10,060 nt of DNA from Candidatus Campbellbacteria bacterium CG10_big_fil_rev_8_21_14_0_10_35_52 (GCA_002778715.1 PFAA01000048.1:1-10060), one strand, 5' to 3'; shown: positions 1-7,127, counted from the stretch's first letter. A program made the numbers and translations. The notes: generated from the letters alone by a model not told the origin.

Positions 1-1
1 G

Positions 2-346
2 CAATCACTCGCGGAAGGTTTTGCGATACTCAAAAAAGCGAAGTTTAAGTTTCGCCTAAAAGATGTTGCCAATGTATACAATCAAAACAGTGTTATCACA
101 TCGCGCTTGACCCAATGGTTGGAGGAGGGATTTAAAGAGTATGGCGATGACCTAAAAAAAGCATCCGGATCGGTGGCTCATACCGGCGAAGGAGAGTGGA
201 CCGTAAAAACCGCAAAAGAACTTGATGTTTCTGTTCCGGTTATAAAAGATTCATATCTCTTTCGTGTCCGCTCAAAAAAGAGTCCGTCATTTACCGGTAA
301 AATCCTTTCAACTCTCCGCGCTGTTTTTGGCGGGCATAAGATATAA
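2..346 (+). CDS. gnd: 6-phosphogluconate dehydrogenase, C-terminal part (partial, 5' end outside window)
   Basis: Frame 2 is open from the window edge to the TAA at 344-346, giving about 114 residues. They read QSLAEGFAIL at the edge, then a helical stretch, then GEGEWTV and a final FGGHKI. The AEGFAIL helix, the GEG-WTV segment and the C-terminal FGGH are characteristic of the C-terminal all-helical domain of the short (about 300 aa) NAD(P)-dependent Gnd/YqeC-type 6-phosphogluconate dehydrogenases. The enzyme oxidatively decarboxylates 6-phosphogluconate to ribulose 5-phosphate in the cytoplasmic pentose phosphate pathway. The N-terminal Rossmann domain lies upstream of the window. The TTG at 107 is an internal leucine, not a start, because homologous sequence continues upstream of it. 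The stop codon overlaps the ATG of the next gene (TAATG), which suggests translational coupling with the sugar-isomerase-like gene. Confidence 0.88.
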   Translation, partial: QSLAEGFAILKKAKFKFRLKDVANVYNQNSVITSRLTQWLEEGFKEYGDDLKKASGSVAHTGEGEWTVKTAKELDVSVPVIKDSYLFRVRSKKSPSFTGKILSTLRAVFGGHKI

Positions 347-1186
347 TGATTAAAACTATGAATAAAAACATTGATACGCTTAACAAATTTACTCTAGACA
401 CTATCCCCGACTTGGATGTGGCGGTCTTGGGTGCGCTTGAACTTTTCCAAAAAGAAAAACCTGCCGCGGATTGAAATTCTTTATAAGCATCCGCTCGTTG
501 TGGGTTCCAGCAACGCCAAAGCGACCAGAAGAATTATTTTTGAAGACACCGATGCAGTTTTTGCTTCAGAGAGTAATTTTGAGAGCAAACTTAAACACAT
601 TCCGGATATTGACGGCGTAATTCTTATTTCAGCGTCCGGGGGGAAACACGCGCCGGTTATAGCAAAGCGCGCCAAAGAGCTTGGAGGGCGCGTTTCGCTT
701 ATTACGAATAACTCAAACGCTCTGGCAAAAGAATTTGTCGAAGACAAGGATTTGTTTGTGTTCCCAAAAAATCGCGAGCCGTACACATATAATACCTCCG
801 CCTATATAAGCATGATTCTGGGGCGTACGCGCGAGAATCCAAAAGAGATTCAAAATTTTATAGAAAAATATATTGATACGATTTCGTTCTCCGATCTCTC
901 GCGCCATAACTTATATTTTTTCATCATATCTCCGAAATTTTCCAGTATTATACGAATGCTTCAAGTAAAATTCATTGAACTCTTTGGAAGGAAAATTGCT
1001 CGTGATGTTGAAACGAGTGAGTATATGAAGCATGCGGTAACCGTAGTGCCGTCGGACGAGCTTTTTATAAGCTTTGACGAGGAAAATACAATATGGAGCG
1101 AGCCGGAGCAAAGATTCCATATACCACTTCCAGAAAATGCCGGATATGCCGTGATGATGGCAATCGGCTATTATGTTATCGCGTAA
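346..1186 (+). CDS. SIS-domain protein, phosphoglucose/phosphomannose isomerase-like; apparent +1 frameshift near codon 35
   Basis: The long frame (up to the TAA at 1184-1186) encodes a SIS fold. It has PLVVGSSNAKATRR, then ISASGGKHAPVIAKRA (the sugar-phosphate-binding loop region), then EPYTYNTSAY, and a C-terminal half resembling bifunctional phosphoglucose/phosphomannose isomerases. The expected activity is aldose-ketose isomerisation of hexose phosphates, which would fit with gnd. The exact substrate is not readable. The first in-frame ATG (416) gives an unconvincing N-terminus (MWRSWVRLN). In another frame, the ATG at 346, overlapping the gnd stop, or the ATG at 358, reads MNKNIDTLNKFTLDTIPDLD and on to ELFQKEK, then hits TGA at 472. 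Skipping one base in the A-rich run at about 447-459 joins ELFQKEK to LPRIEIL and gives about 279 residues. I infer an indel (real or sequencing error). If it is real, the gene may be impaired. Confidence 0.72.
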
Positions 1187-1343
1187 ATCCAAAAACAGCA
1201 TCCTCCTTATTTTAAAGAGAAAAGGAAAAGAAAACTTTTTTGCTGGGTAGCGAGGTTTCCGAGCGACGGCGGAGCTATTTTCCTTATTATGGGTTTTGCT
1301 CAAAAAATATTCGAACATCAATCAAAAAACTCCGCCAATGATA
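1187..1343. other. Non-coding stretch after the SIS gene
   Basis: No reading frame here resembles a protein. An AT-poor block at about 1243-1275 (GGGTAGCGAGGTTTCCGAGC and following) contrasts with its AT-rich surroundings and could be a dispersed repeat, but there is no second copy in this window. A five-base stem at 1226-1239 followed by a short T run is too weak to call a terminator with confidence. Confidence 0.3.
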
Positions 1344-1490
1344 TGTACCCTATAAAGTGGACACAGATATATCTTAAATCCAATGTTTTCTTTTGTTAGA
1401 ATTAATTTATTAATAATTACAAAAGAATATGAGAACAATATTTTCAAGCGAGCAAATAGTTAAACTAAAGCGGAATCCGTGTGTTTTTAA
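1344..1490 (+). mobile_element. Truncated left end of an IS3-like insertion sequence with the start of orfA
   Basis: At 1344 the sequence TGTACCCTATAAAGTGG, followed by ACAC, resembles the 5'-TG-beginning terminal repeat of IS3-family elements. At 1429 a reading frame starts MRTIFSSEQIVKLKRNP, like the N-terminal helix-turn-helix of IS3-type OrfA proteins. It stops after 22 codons (TAA 1495-1497), where the next element begins. No downstream orfA, no DDE orfB and no right end are visible. I read it as a dead relic cut by a second insertion. The family call is from recalled sequence character and is moderate. Confidence 0.5.
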
Positions 1491-1738
1491 GGGCTAAAGG
1501 CAATTTTTAGGTGCTGAAAATGCTAATATACGCATATATTATAAGCTATATTAGTATATTTTTTATATGAATTTAAAAAAACAGTCGTAAATGCATCAAA
1601 TGTGGAAATCGTGGAGTTAAAAAAGATGGCAAGTAAAGTGGCCGCTCACCACGGATTACGAAAAGACAGAAGATTCAAAGTCATCTCCGAGCTACTAAAC
1701 AAGAGCTAAATTTAGCACCTAAAAAATTCCTTTACTCC
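1491..1738. mobile_element. Small non-autonomous element (MITE-like or decayed zinc-ribbon IS) with terminal inverted repeats
   Basis: The ends at 1491-1518 and 1711-1738 are inverted repeats matching at about 23 of 28 positions, with the shared core TTTTTAGGTGCT and the outer TAAAGG. The interior is 248 bp end to end. It begins MNLKK from an ATG at 1567, then with one base of frame shift reads SRKCIKCGNRGVKKDGK, a CxxC zinc-ribbon motif like the N-terminus of IS1595/IS1-like transposases. The rest is out of frame and lacks a catalytic domain. No clear target duplication is seen at the borders. It abuts the IS3-like fragment, so the two appear nested. Confidence 0.6.
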
Positions 1739-1846
1739 TAATTCACATACATTACTTCCTCTATGCACGCAAAAGTACCGATGTCGAGGATAAGCAAACG
1801 AATAAGTGCATAATGCAATAATAAATGTTATACTTACAAATATTAT
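1739..1846. other. Short spacer between the mobile-element relic and the cupredoxin promoter
   Basis: I see no gene or clear structure here. The IS3-like orfA does not resume on this side of the inserted element, so more than a simple insertion occurred. Confidence 0.35.
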
Positions 1847-1882
1847 CAGACAAAATTTAATTTCTAAATTATAATAAACAAT
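1847..1882 (+). promoter_or_regulatory. Predicted promoter of the cupredoxin gene (probable leaderless start)
   Basis: A perfect -10 hexamer TATAAT at 1870-1875 is preceded at 17 bp by CAGACA (1847-1852, four of six to TTGACA). Only 7 nt separate the -10 box from the ATG at 1883, so transcription would start at or next to the start codon. No Shine-Dalgarno sequence is present. Confidence 0.6.
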
Positions 1883-2341
1883 ATGAAAGGAATAATAGCA
1901 ATAATTGTAATTATCATAGTTATCATTTTCGGATTTCTTATTATACGAGACGGCACGGATAATACGCAAACAAGTATAGACAATGGGCAGTCCATACAAA
2001 TTACAGAGAATGACAGCATTGCCGATATAGAGATATCAGACATAACTGCCAACATTGACACGACCGCTGAAATCATTTTTGTAACATATAGCGATGAAGG
2101 ATTCACTCCGAAAGAAATCACTGTCGCGAATGGGCAAACTGTGCGTTTTGTAAATGAAAGCTCGGGTAATATGTGGGTAGCGTCGGATACTCATCCTGCG
2201 CATACTATCTTGCCTGAATTTGATAGTAAAAAAGCTGTTGGAAATGGTGAAAATTATGAATTTACATTTACAAAAATCGGAAAATGGAATTATCACAATC
2301 ATATAAAACCAAACTTAATTGGAACAATTATTGTTGAATAA
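1883..2341 (+). CDS. Membrane-anchored cupredoxin-like protein lacking cysteine
   Basis: The protein has 152 residues. Residues 3-20 form a hydrophobic segment (IIAIIVIIIVIIFGFLII), an N-terminal membrane anchor or uncleaved signal. A polar linker follows to about residue 60. Residues 62-152 form a cupredoxin-like beta domain with GFTPKEITVANGQTVRFVN, SDTHPAHTILPEFD and KWNYHNHIKPNLIGTIIVE. Probable metal ligands are H104 or H107 with H138 and H140. The family normally has a Cys in the position around YHNH, but no Cys occurs anywhere in the protein, so a classical type 1 blue-copper site is not possible. A role in binding copper or another metal on the outer face of the membrane is inference. 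It stands alone, between mobile-element relics and recG, with its own promoter, so it may be an acquired gene. Confidence 0.8.
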   Translation: MKGIIAIIVIIIVIIFGFLIIRDGTDNTQTSIDNGQSIQITENDSIADIEISDITANIDTTAEIIFVTYSDEGFTPKEITVANGQTVRFVNESSGNMWVASDTHPAHTILPEFDSKKAVGNGENYEFTFTKIGKWNYHNHIKPNLIGTIIVE

Positions 2342-2358
2342 AAATTAAGACAGAAACG

Positions 2359-2394
2359 ATTACTAAAATTAAATTGTTCGGTATAATATATTGT
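2359..2394 (+). promoter_or_regulatory. Predicted recG promoter (probable leaderless start)
   Basis: A perfect TATAAT at 2382-2387 ends 7 nt before the ATG at 2395. The -35 region at the expected distance (ATTACT, 2359-2364) is weak. There is no ribosome binding site before either the ATG at 2395 or the TTG at 2374, and the -10 box would lie inside the coding sequence if the TTG were used, so the ATG at 2395 is preferred. Confidence 0.55.
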
Positions 2395-4551
2395 ATGAAC
2401 TTGGACGATTTATTAGAAAATCATTTTCGTCTTTCTCATCTGCAGAAAAAAGCTCTTAAAAAATTAGGGATATTAACATTGCGAGATTTGCTTTTTCACT
2501 TCCCTTCTCGTTATGAAAACATTACGGGTAATAAATGCGTAAGTATGCTGAAAATCGGAGATGACGCTATAATATACGGCAAAATAAGCGGACTTTCAAC
2601 GCGAAAATCTTTTAAAAGCAGGAGGCCTATCGCTGAAGGTTATATAGAAGACGACACAGGAAAAATAAAAATTATTTGGTTTAATCAACCCTATATCGCA
2701 AAAATACTCCGCGACGGCGCTCTTGTAAAATTAAGCGGAAAAATTACGGGTGATGAAAAAAGTTTATACATAGCAAATCCTGAAACTGAAAATATAAACA
2801 ATCTCCCAATAAATATCAGCGATTCTTTATTTGGAAATCAAAAAAATATAAATACATTCTTGCCTGTTTATCCTGAAAGCCGTGGTATTACTTCAAAATG
2901 GTTTTATCATGCAATTCAAAAAATATTCAGAAATGGATTATTGGATAAAATTGAGGACGCGATTCCTGAAGATGTCCTAAAAAAATATAATTTGCCAAAA
3001 CTTAAAACGGCTCTCATTTGGATTCACACGCCAAAAAAAGAATCTGATAGTCAATCGGCGCGAAAACGATTCGCATTTAGTGAAATCTTTTTTATACAAA
3101 TCTCAAAACAAAAGAGCCGCAAAGAATATAAAGAGAAAAAATCTTTTCTTATAAAAGCGGATGAAAAACAAGTCAAAGAATTTATAGGGAGATTTCCTTT
3201 CTCCGCGACAGACGCGCAAAACAACGCCATAAAAACCATTCTTAATGATTTTGAAAAAAATAATGCTATGTCGCGGCTTTTGGAAGGCGATGTCGGCTCT
3301 GGAAAAACCGCTGTCGCCGCGACAGTCGCGCGCGTTGTTGTCGCCGCGCGTCCCGACGGGCAAGATTTCGGAAATCTGCAAACCGCGTATATGGTTCCAA
3401 CAGAAATTCTCGCAAAACAGCATTTTGAAACTTTCATTAAATATTTCTCGCACCTGCCTATAAATATCGGGCTTATAACTTCAAGCGGATGTAAAAAATT
3501 TCCTTCTAAAGTCAATCCAGACGGCGCGACAAATATTTCGCGCGCGCAACTTCTTAAATGGGTCTTAAATGGAGAAATACCAATTTTAATAGGCACACAT
3601 TCTCTCATACAAAAAACCGTAAAATTTAAGAACTTGGCTTTTATAATTATAGATGAACAACATCGCTTTGGCACGGCGCAAAGACAAAAACTTGCAAGAA
3701 AAGACAACATCGCTCCGCATCTTCTTTCAATGACAGCAACGCCAATACCGCGAACGCTTGCCCTTACAATATATGGCGATTTAGATTTAACTATTTTAGA
3801 CCAAATGCCGAAAGGCAGAAAACCGATAATTACGGAAATTGTAATACCGAGCGGACGCGATAATGTATATGAAAAAATACGCAATGAACTTAAGGTCGGC
3901 AGGCAGGCCTATGTTATAACACCGAGAATAGATGAGCCGGATTTAAATAAAGAAAATATAATAAATGTGAAATCGGTAAAAGAAGAAGCAAAACGGCTGA
4001 AAAAAGATATTTTTCCGGAATATGAAATAGGCATCCTTCATAGCAAAATGAAAAATAGCGAAAAAGAAGAAGTGATGGAAAAATTTTCAAAAAACGAAAC
4101 GAAAATACTTGTCGCGACATCGGTGGTTGAAGTGGGCGTAAATATTCCAAATGCAACCGTCATAATAATAGAAGGCGCGGAAAGATTTGGACTCGCTCAA
4201 CTTCACCAACTTCGCGGAAGAGTAATCAGAAGCAATTACCAAGCGTATTGCTATGTATTTTCAGATAGCAGAACAAAAAAAACAGCTGAAAGACTCCTCG
4301 CGCTTAAAACTTCTAAAAACGGTTTTGAACTCGCTGAATTTGACCTATCAATTCGCGGTTCAGGAGAGCTATACGGCAGACGACAATCTGGACTTTCCGA
4401 TATAGCGATGGAAGCGATGAAAAATATCAAAATGGTGGAAGCCGCTCGAGAAGAAGCAAAAAAGATAGTGGAAAAAGACAGCGAACTAAAAAAATACCCT
4501 GCGATAAAAGAAATCCAAGAGCGCAAAACTCAAGGAATTCATTTTGAATAG
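2395..4551 (+). CDS. recG: ATP-dependent DNA helicase RecG
   Basis: The protein has 718 residues from the ATG at 2395, close to the usual RecG size of about 690. Residues 1-130 form the wedge region, including an OB fold around GDDAIIYGKI and GYIEDDTGKIKIIWF. Helicase lobe 1 has Walker A GDVGSGKT (298-305), the DEQH box (420-423) and SMTATP (445-450). Lobe 2 contains VATSVVEVGVNIP (573-585) and QLHQLRGRV (602-610). The C-terminal RecG-specific region has FDLSIRGSGELYGRRQSG. RecG is a monomeric double-stranded DNA translocase that regresses stalled forks and processes Holliday junctions in the cytoplasm. An in-frame TTG at 2374 would add seven residues but lies upstream of the -10 box. Codon use is rich in ATA and AAA. 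The gene is convergent with the minus-strand tRNA and ftsH genes. Confidence 0.96.
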   Translation: MNLDDLLENHFRLSHLQKKALKKLGILTLRDLLFHFPSRYENITGNKCVSMLKIGDDAIIYGKISGLSTRKSFKSRRPIAEGYIEDDTGKIKIIWFNQPYIAKILRDGALVKLSGKITGDEKSLYIANPETENINNLPINISDSLFGNQKNINTFLPVYPESRGITSKWFYHAIQKIFRNGLLDKIEDAIPEDVLKKYNLPKLKTALIWIHTPKKESDSQSARKRFAFSEIFFIQISKQKSRKEYKEKKSFLIKADEKQVKEFIGRFPFSATDAQNNAIKTILNDFEKNNAMSRLLEGDVGSGKTAVAATVARVVVAARPDGQDFGNLQTAYMVPTEILAKQHFETFIKYFSHLPINIGLITSSGCKKFPSKVNPDGATNISRAQLLKWVLNGEIPILIGTHSLIQKTVKFKNLAFIIIDEQHRFGTAQRQKLARKDNIAPHLLSMTATPIPRTLALTIYGDLDLTILDQMPKGRKPIITEIVIPSGRDNVYEKIRNELKVGRQAYVITPRIDEPDLNKENIINVKSVKEEAKRLKKDIFPEYEIGILHSKMKNSEKEEVMEKFSKNETKILVATSVVEVGVNIPNATVIIIEGAERFGLAQLHQLRGRVIRSNYQAYCYVFSDSRTKKTAERLLALKTSKNGFELAEFDLSIRGSGELYGRRQSGLSDIAMEAMKNIKMVEAAREEAKKIVEKDSELKKYPAIKEIQERKTQGIHFE

Positions 4552-4588
4552 CTCGAATTCCAAAATCTAAAGCAAAAATATTGACATT

Positions 4589-4624
4589 TGCGCGCGCCAT
4601 GACTTGAATCTGGGACCACCAAGG
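4589..4624 (-). pseudogene. 3' half of a split tRNA-Ile(UAU)-like gene
   Basis: Read on the minus strand from 4624 down, this is C38, the anticodon-stem strand CTTGG, variable loop TGGTC, T-arm CCAGA-TTCAAGT-CATGG, acceptor strand CGCGCGC, and A73 at 4589. The acceptor strand pairs with all seven bases of the 5' half at 4808-4814. Joined with that half, it gives a canonical 73-nt tRNA. The T-stem carries two mismatches (52-62 and 53-61, including the normally invariant G53-C61), and the anticodon stem has a G28-G42 clash. These look like decay, so I annotate a pseudogene. No CCA is encoded. Confidence 0.65.
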
Positions 4625-4777
4625 TATATCTTTGATATAAAATCGTCACTCAAATCAAATGCTTCTGTAATATGGGCGCACTAGGACTCGAACCTAGGAC
4701 CGCAGAGGTATAAGCTCTGTGCTCTACCAACTGAGCTATACGCCCATATTACAAATAACTTGATTTTCGCTAAACTT
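4625..4777 (-). repeat. tRNA-bearing insert with symmetric inverted-repeat arms
   Basis: This 153-bp insert separates the two halves of the outer tRNA at the 37/38 position. It is bounded by a TATA on each side, which makes the exact border ambiguous by up to 4 nt. Inside, moving out from tRNA-Ile, TGTAATAT (4666-4673) pairs with ATATTACA (4746-4753), and further out AAATCAA (4652-4658) pairs with TTGATTT (4760-4766), with 7 and 6 unpaired bases between. The insert is too short for a group I intron and shows no such core. Confidence 0.6.
4673..4745 (-). tRNA. tRNA-Ile with anticodon UAU
   Basis: On the minus strand the molecule has acceptor GGGCGTA/TGCGCCC (one G-U pair), D-arm GCTC-AGTTGGTA-GAGC, anticodon stem CAGAG/CTCTG with loop CTTATAC, variable loop CGGTC, and T-arm CTAGG-TTCGAGT-CCTAG with A73. 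All stems are complete, the length is 73 nt, and U33 and A37 flank the anticodon TAT (UAU), which reads AUA. The CCA end is not encoded. Its acceptor helix is extended by a perfect 8-bp stem outside the gene (4666-4673 with 4746-4753). It lies inside the anticodon loop of another split tRNA gene and is probably expressed from that gene's promoter. Confidence 0.93.
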
Positions 4778-4814
4778 TATAAGCTCCGCGCTCTACCAAC
4801 TGAGCTACACGCGC
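4778..4814 (-). pseudogene. 5' half of a split tRNA-Ile(UAU)-like gene
   Basis: On the minus strand from 4814 this reads acceptor GCGCGTG, TA, D-arm GCTC-AGTTGGTA-GAGC, G26, anticodon stem CGGAG, and loop CTTATA, which is exactly positions 1-37 of a tRNA. It includes the anticodon TAT. The D-arm is identical to that of the intact tRNA-Ile(UAU) downstream. The sequence then leaves the tRNA and does not return to tRNA positions 38-73 until 4624. This half is better preserved than the 3' half. Confidence 0.7.
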
Positions 4815-4834
4815 GTTTAATAACAACTATTTTA

Positions 4835-4863
4835 TTTATAGCACATATTTTATAACTTATAAA
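4835..4863 (-). promoter_or_regulatory. Predicted promoter of the tRNA locus
   Basis: On the minus strand there is -35 TTTATA (4858-4863), a 17-bp spacer and an extended -10 TGC-TATAAA (hexamer 4835-4840). The predicted start, near 4828, is about 14 nt before the first base of the split tRNA at 4814. One transcript would therefore carry the split tRNA, the intact tRNA-Ile and the second half. Confidence 0.5.
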
Positions 4864-4920
4864 GAATTTTGAAATAGTTGTTTGGACATTAAATATCCAT
4901 ATTTAAAATTAGATATTGGT

Positions 4921-4991
4921 AATTAAAAATTGATTAGAAATTAAAAATTTTTTTAGCTATTTTACAAATTTTTGACTTTCAATTTTTAATT
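4921..4991 (-). terminator. Weak candidate terminator region downstream of ftsH
   Basis: The arms AATTAAAAATTGA (4921-4933) and TCAATTTTTAATT (4979-4991) are perfect 13-bp complements separated by 45 nt of AT-rich sequence that also contains AAAAATTTTTTT. It lies just after the ftsH stop codon. The stem has almost no GC pairs, so termination is only plausible. Confidence 0.3.
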
Positions 4992-5019
4992 TTCCACTTT
5001 TGTATTGTCTGCTAATAAT

Positions 5020-6960
5020 TTATTCTTTAAGTTTAGCTATCAGGTCTTCTTTCTTTTTGGGCTTAATGCCGTTTGTGATAAGAATTTTTTCAAATTCATT
5101 CTGTTCAATCGTCTCAACTTCAACTAATGCCATGGCGATTGCGTCAAGCGCTCCTCTGTGAGTTTTAAGTATATACTCGGCGTTTTTATAAGCATTGTCA
5201 ATAATATTATTTACTTCAATATCAATTTCTGCCGATATTTTTTCACTATGCTTTTTTTCCGCGACACCCTCTCCAAAAATCGCGCGCGCGCCATCATCCT
5301 CAAAAGCCACTGGTCCCATTTTCTCTGACATACCATATTTAGTAACCATATTTCGCGCAAGTGCTGTGAGCACCTGAATATCATTTGACGCGCCCGTAGT
5401 TAGGTCGTTAAATATCATTTTCTCCGCTAAATATCCGCCGAGAGACACTGCAATATCGTCAAGAAATTCTTTTTTTGATTGCATCCTCCTATCTTCAAAC
5501 GGAAGTTTAAGAGTATATCCTGCCACGCGTCCGCGGGAGATTATTGAAATCTTATGCACTGGGTCAGAGTATGGAAGAACCGATGCGACAAGAGCATGTC
5601 CTGCTTCATGATAAGCCGTTATTTCTTTCTCACGCTTTGAAAGTATGTGGCTTTTTCTCTCCGGACCAAGCATTACTTTTTCTATTGAGCGAATGAGGTC
5701 AAACTGCGATATTTTTTTTCTGCTTTCGCGAGCCGCTAAAATAGCCCCCTCATTCATAAGAGAATATAAATCGGCTCCAGAAAATCCCGGCGTGCGTTCG
5801 GCAATGGTTACAAGATTTACATCCTCGCTAAAAGGTTTTTTTCTGGCATGAATTTTCAAAATCTGTTCCCTATCGTTTCTATCAGGCAAATCAATTACCA
5901 CTCTTCTGTCAAATCTGCCGGGACGAAGAAGGGCTATGTCAAGGACATCGGGACGATTGGTTGCCGCCATTATAATTACTTTTTCATTTGGTTCAAAACC
6001 GTCCATCTCCACAAGTATTTGATTTAGCGTCTGCTCTCGTTCATCGTTTCCGCCGCCAACGCCGGTGCCACGAACACGGCCTACAGCATCTATTTCATCT
6101 ATAAAAATTATGGAAGGCGCAGTATGTTTTGCCATCTTAAACAGGTCTCTCACACGGCTGGCTCCAACTCCGACAAACATTTCAACAAACTCCGAGCCAG
6201 AAATTGAGAAAAATGGAACTCCAGCTTCGCCCGCGACCGCGCGCGCAAGCAAGGTCTTCCCTGTTCCGCTTGCCCCCATCAAAATAACTCCTTTTGGGAT
6301 ACGCGCGCCGATTTCAAGAAATTTTTTTGGGTTCTTTAAAAAATCAACAATTTCTATAAGCTCTTCTTTCGCTTCTTTCGCGCCCGCCACATCATCAAAT
6401 GTAACTCTCTGCGAGCTGTCCTTAGGGTCAATCCTCCGCGCTTTTGACTGCCCAAAACTAAATGTCTGCATACCCGCTCCCTTCATCTGTCTTGAAAGAA
6501 ACCAAATAAAAAACACAATAAATAAAAGCGGAATAAGAAACGGCGCGAGATTGCCAAGCCAGAAAAGAAAACCGCTTGGATTATTGATTTCTATTTTTAC
6601 ATCTTTAAGTTTTTCTAAAGATACGCCATAATTTACCAATGTATCGGTAAGAGCCGTCGCTGTTTCTTTTTTTGATTTCTTCTTTTGTCCATCCAAATAA
6701 AGAATTTCAAGTTCTTCTCCTTTCACGGTAATTTCAGATACCGCGCCTTCATTTATCTCCGTAACAAGCTGGGAAATAGCTATCTTGTCGGATTTTGATC
6801 TGTTCTCGGCAATTAAAGAATAAACGGCTATAATTATAAAAAAGATTAAAAGTGTTACAAGAATATTTTGCAGTAAAGGTTTTCCTATGAACATTTGCTG
6901 ACCTTTTTTACCGCTTTTCTTTGGTATTTTTGAATGATTTTGTTTTTTATTTTGTTTCAT
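5020..6960 (-). CDS. ftsH: ATP-dependent zinc metalloprotease FtsH
   Basis: The protein has 646 residues, the normal FtsH length. A basic N-terminus is followed by membrane segment 1 (about 33-51), an extracytoplasmic domain (52-130), and membrane segment 2 (about 131-155). The AAA+ module has Walker A GASGTGKT (229-236), pore motif FVG (262-264), Walker B IIFIDE (284-289), and arginine fingers in LRPGRF (R346, R349). The zinc protease site is HEAGH (451-455), with Asp in TTGASNDIQ (D527) as the third ligand. FtsH is a hexameric membrane-bound protease that extracts and degrades membrane and misfolded proteins, and it can take ssrA-tagged proteins. The Walker A loop has Ala-Ser where most FtsH proteins have Pro-Pro, but the catalytic Lys and Thr are intact. 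Its own promoter lies at 7007-7035. Confidence 0.98.
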   Translation of the reverse strand: MKQNKKQNHSKIPKKSGKKGQQMFIGKPLLQNILVTLLIFFIIIAVYSLIAENRSKSDKIAISQLVTEINEGAVSEITVKGEELEILYLDGQKKKSKKETATALTDTLVNYGVSLEKLKDVKIEINNPSGFLFWLGNLAPFLIPLLFIVFFIWFLSRQMKGAGMQTFSFGQSKARRIDPKDSSQRVTFDDVAGAKEAKEELIEIVDFLKNPKKFLEIGARIPKGVILMGASGTGKTLLARAVAGEAGVPFFSISGSEFVEMFVGVGASRVRDLFKMAKHTAPSIIFIDEIDAVGRVRGTGVGGGNDEREQTLNQILVEMDGFEPNEKVIIMAATNRPDVLDIALLRPGRFDRRVVIDLPDRNDREQILKIHARKKPFSEDVNLVTIAERTPGFSGADLYSLMNEGAILAARESRKKISQFDLIRSIEKVMLGPERKSHILSKREKEITAYHEAGHALVASVLPYSDPVHKISIISRGRVAGYTLKLPFEDRRMQSKKEFLDDIAVSLGGYLAEKMIFNDLTTGASNDIQVLTALARNMVTKYGMSEKMGPVAFEDDGARAIFGEGVAEKKHSEKISAEIDIEVNNIIDNAYKNAEYILKTHRGALDAIAMALVEVETIEQNEFEKILITNGIKPKKKEDLIAKLKE

Positions 6961-7006
6961 TTTATTTAATTGTTTTTAGTGATAATTTAAGCGATAATAA
7001 CTTTAA

Positions 7007-7035
7007 ATCATATAATATATTGTTGTTTTTGGCAA
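7007..7035 (-). promoter_or_regulatory. Predicted ftsH promoter
   Basis: On the minus strand, -35 TTGCCA (7030-7035, five of six) is separated by 17 bp from -10 TATGAT (7007-7012, five of six). The start would be near 7000, leaving a leader of about 40 nt before the ATG at 6960. The leader is AT-rich with no Shine-Dalgarno motif. This is the best vegetative promoter match in the window. Confidence 0.65.
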
Positions 7036-7127
7036 ATTACCGCAAAGTGAGTTCAAAAAATAATTGCAACATCTTTATTAAAAATTAAGTAAAATAAGGC
7101 GCATGACAAAATTATAAAAATAAGCAC

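Noticed and set aside
1226-1241. Intrinsic terminator after the SIS gene
   Set aside because: The stem is five bases, almost all A-T, and too weak to support.
1712-1999. 95-aa minus-strand open frame over the cupredoxin 5' end
   Set aside because: It spans the MITE end, the promoter and the start of a clear plus-strand gene, and its composition is not protein-like.
3051-3884. 277-aa minus-strand open frame inside recG
   Set aside because: It is a shadow of recG. The plus-strand frame has all helicase motifs and the minus product resembles nothing.
4625-4777. Group I intron in a tRNA anticodon loop
   Set aside because: The insert is only 153 bp, half of which is an intact tRNA, and no group I core is visible. 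The outer T-stem is also damaged.
4589-4814. Permuted tRNA gene (3' half before 5' half)
   Set aside because: On the transcribed minus strand the 5' half comes first, so the order is normal.
6065-6631. 188-aa plus-strand open frame opposite ftsH
   Set aside because: It lies entirely antisense to conserved AAA+ coding sequence and has the low-complexity composition of a shadow frame.
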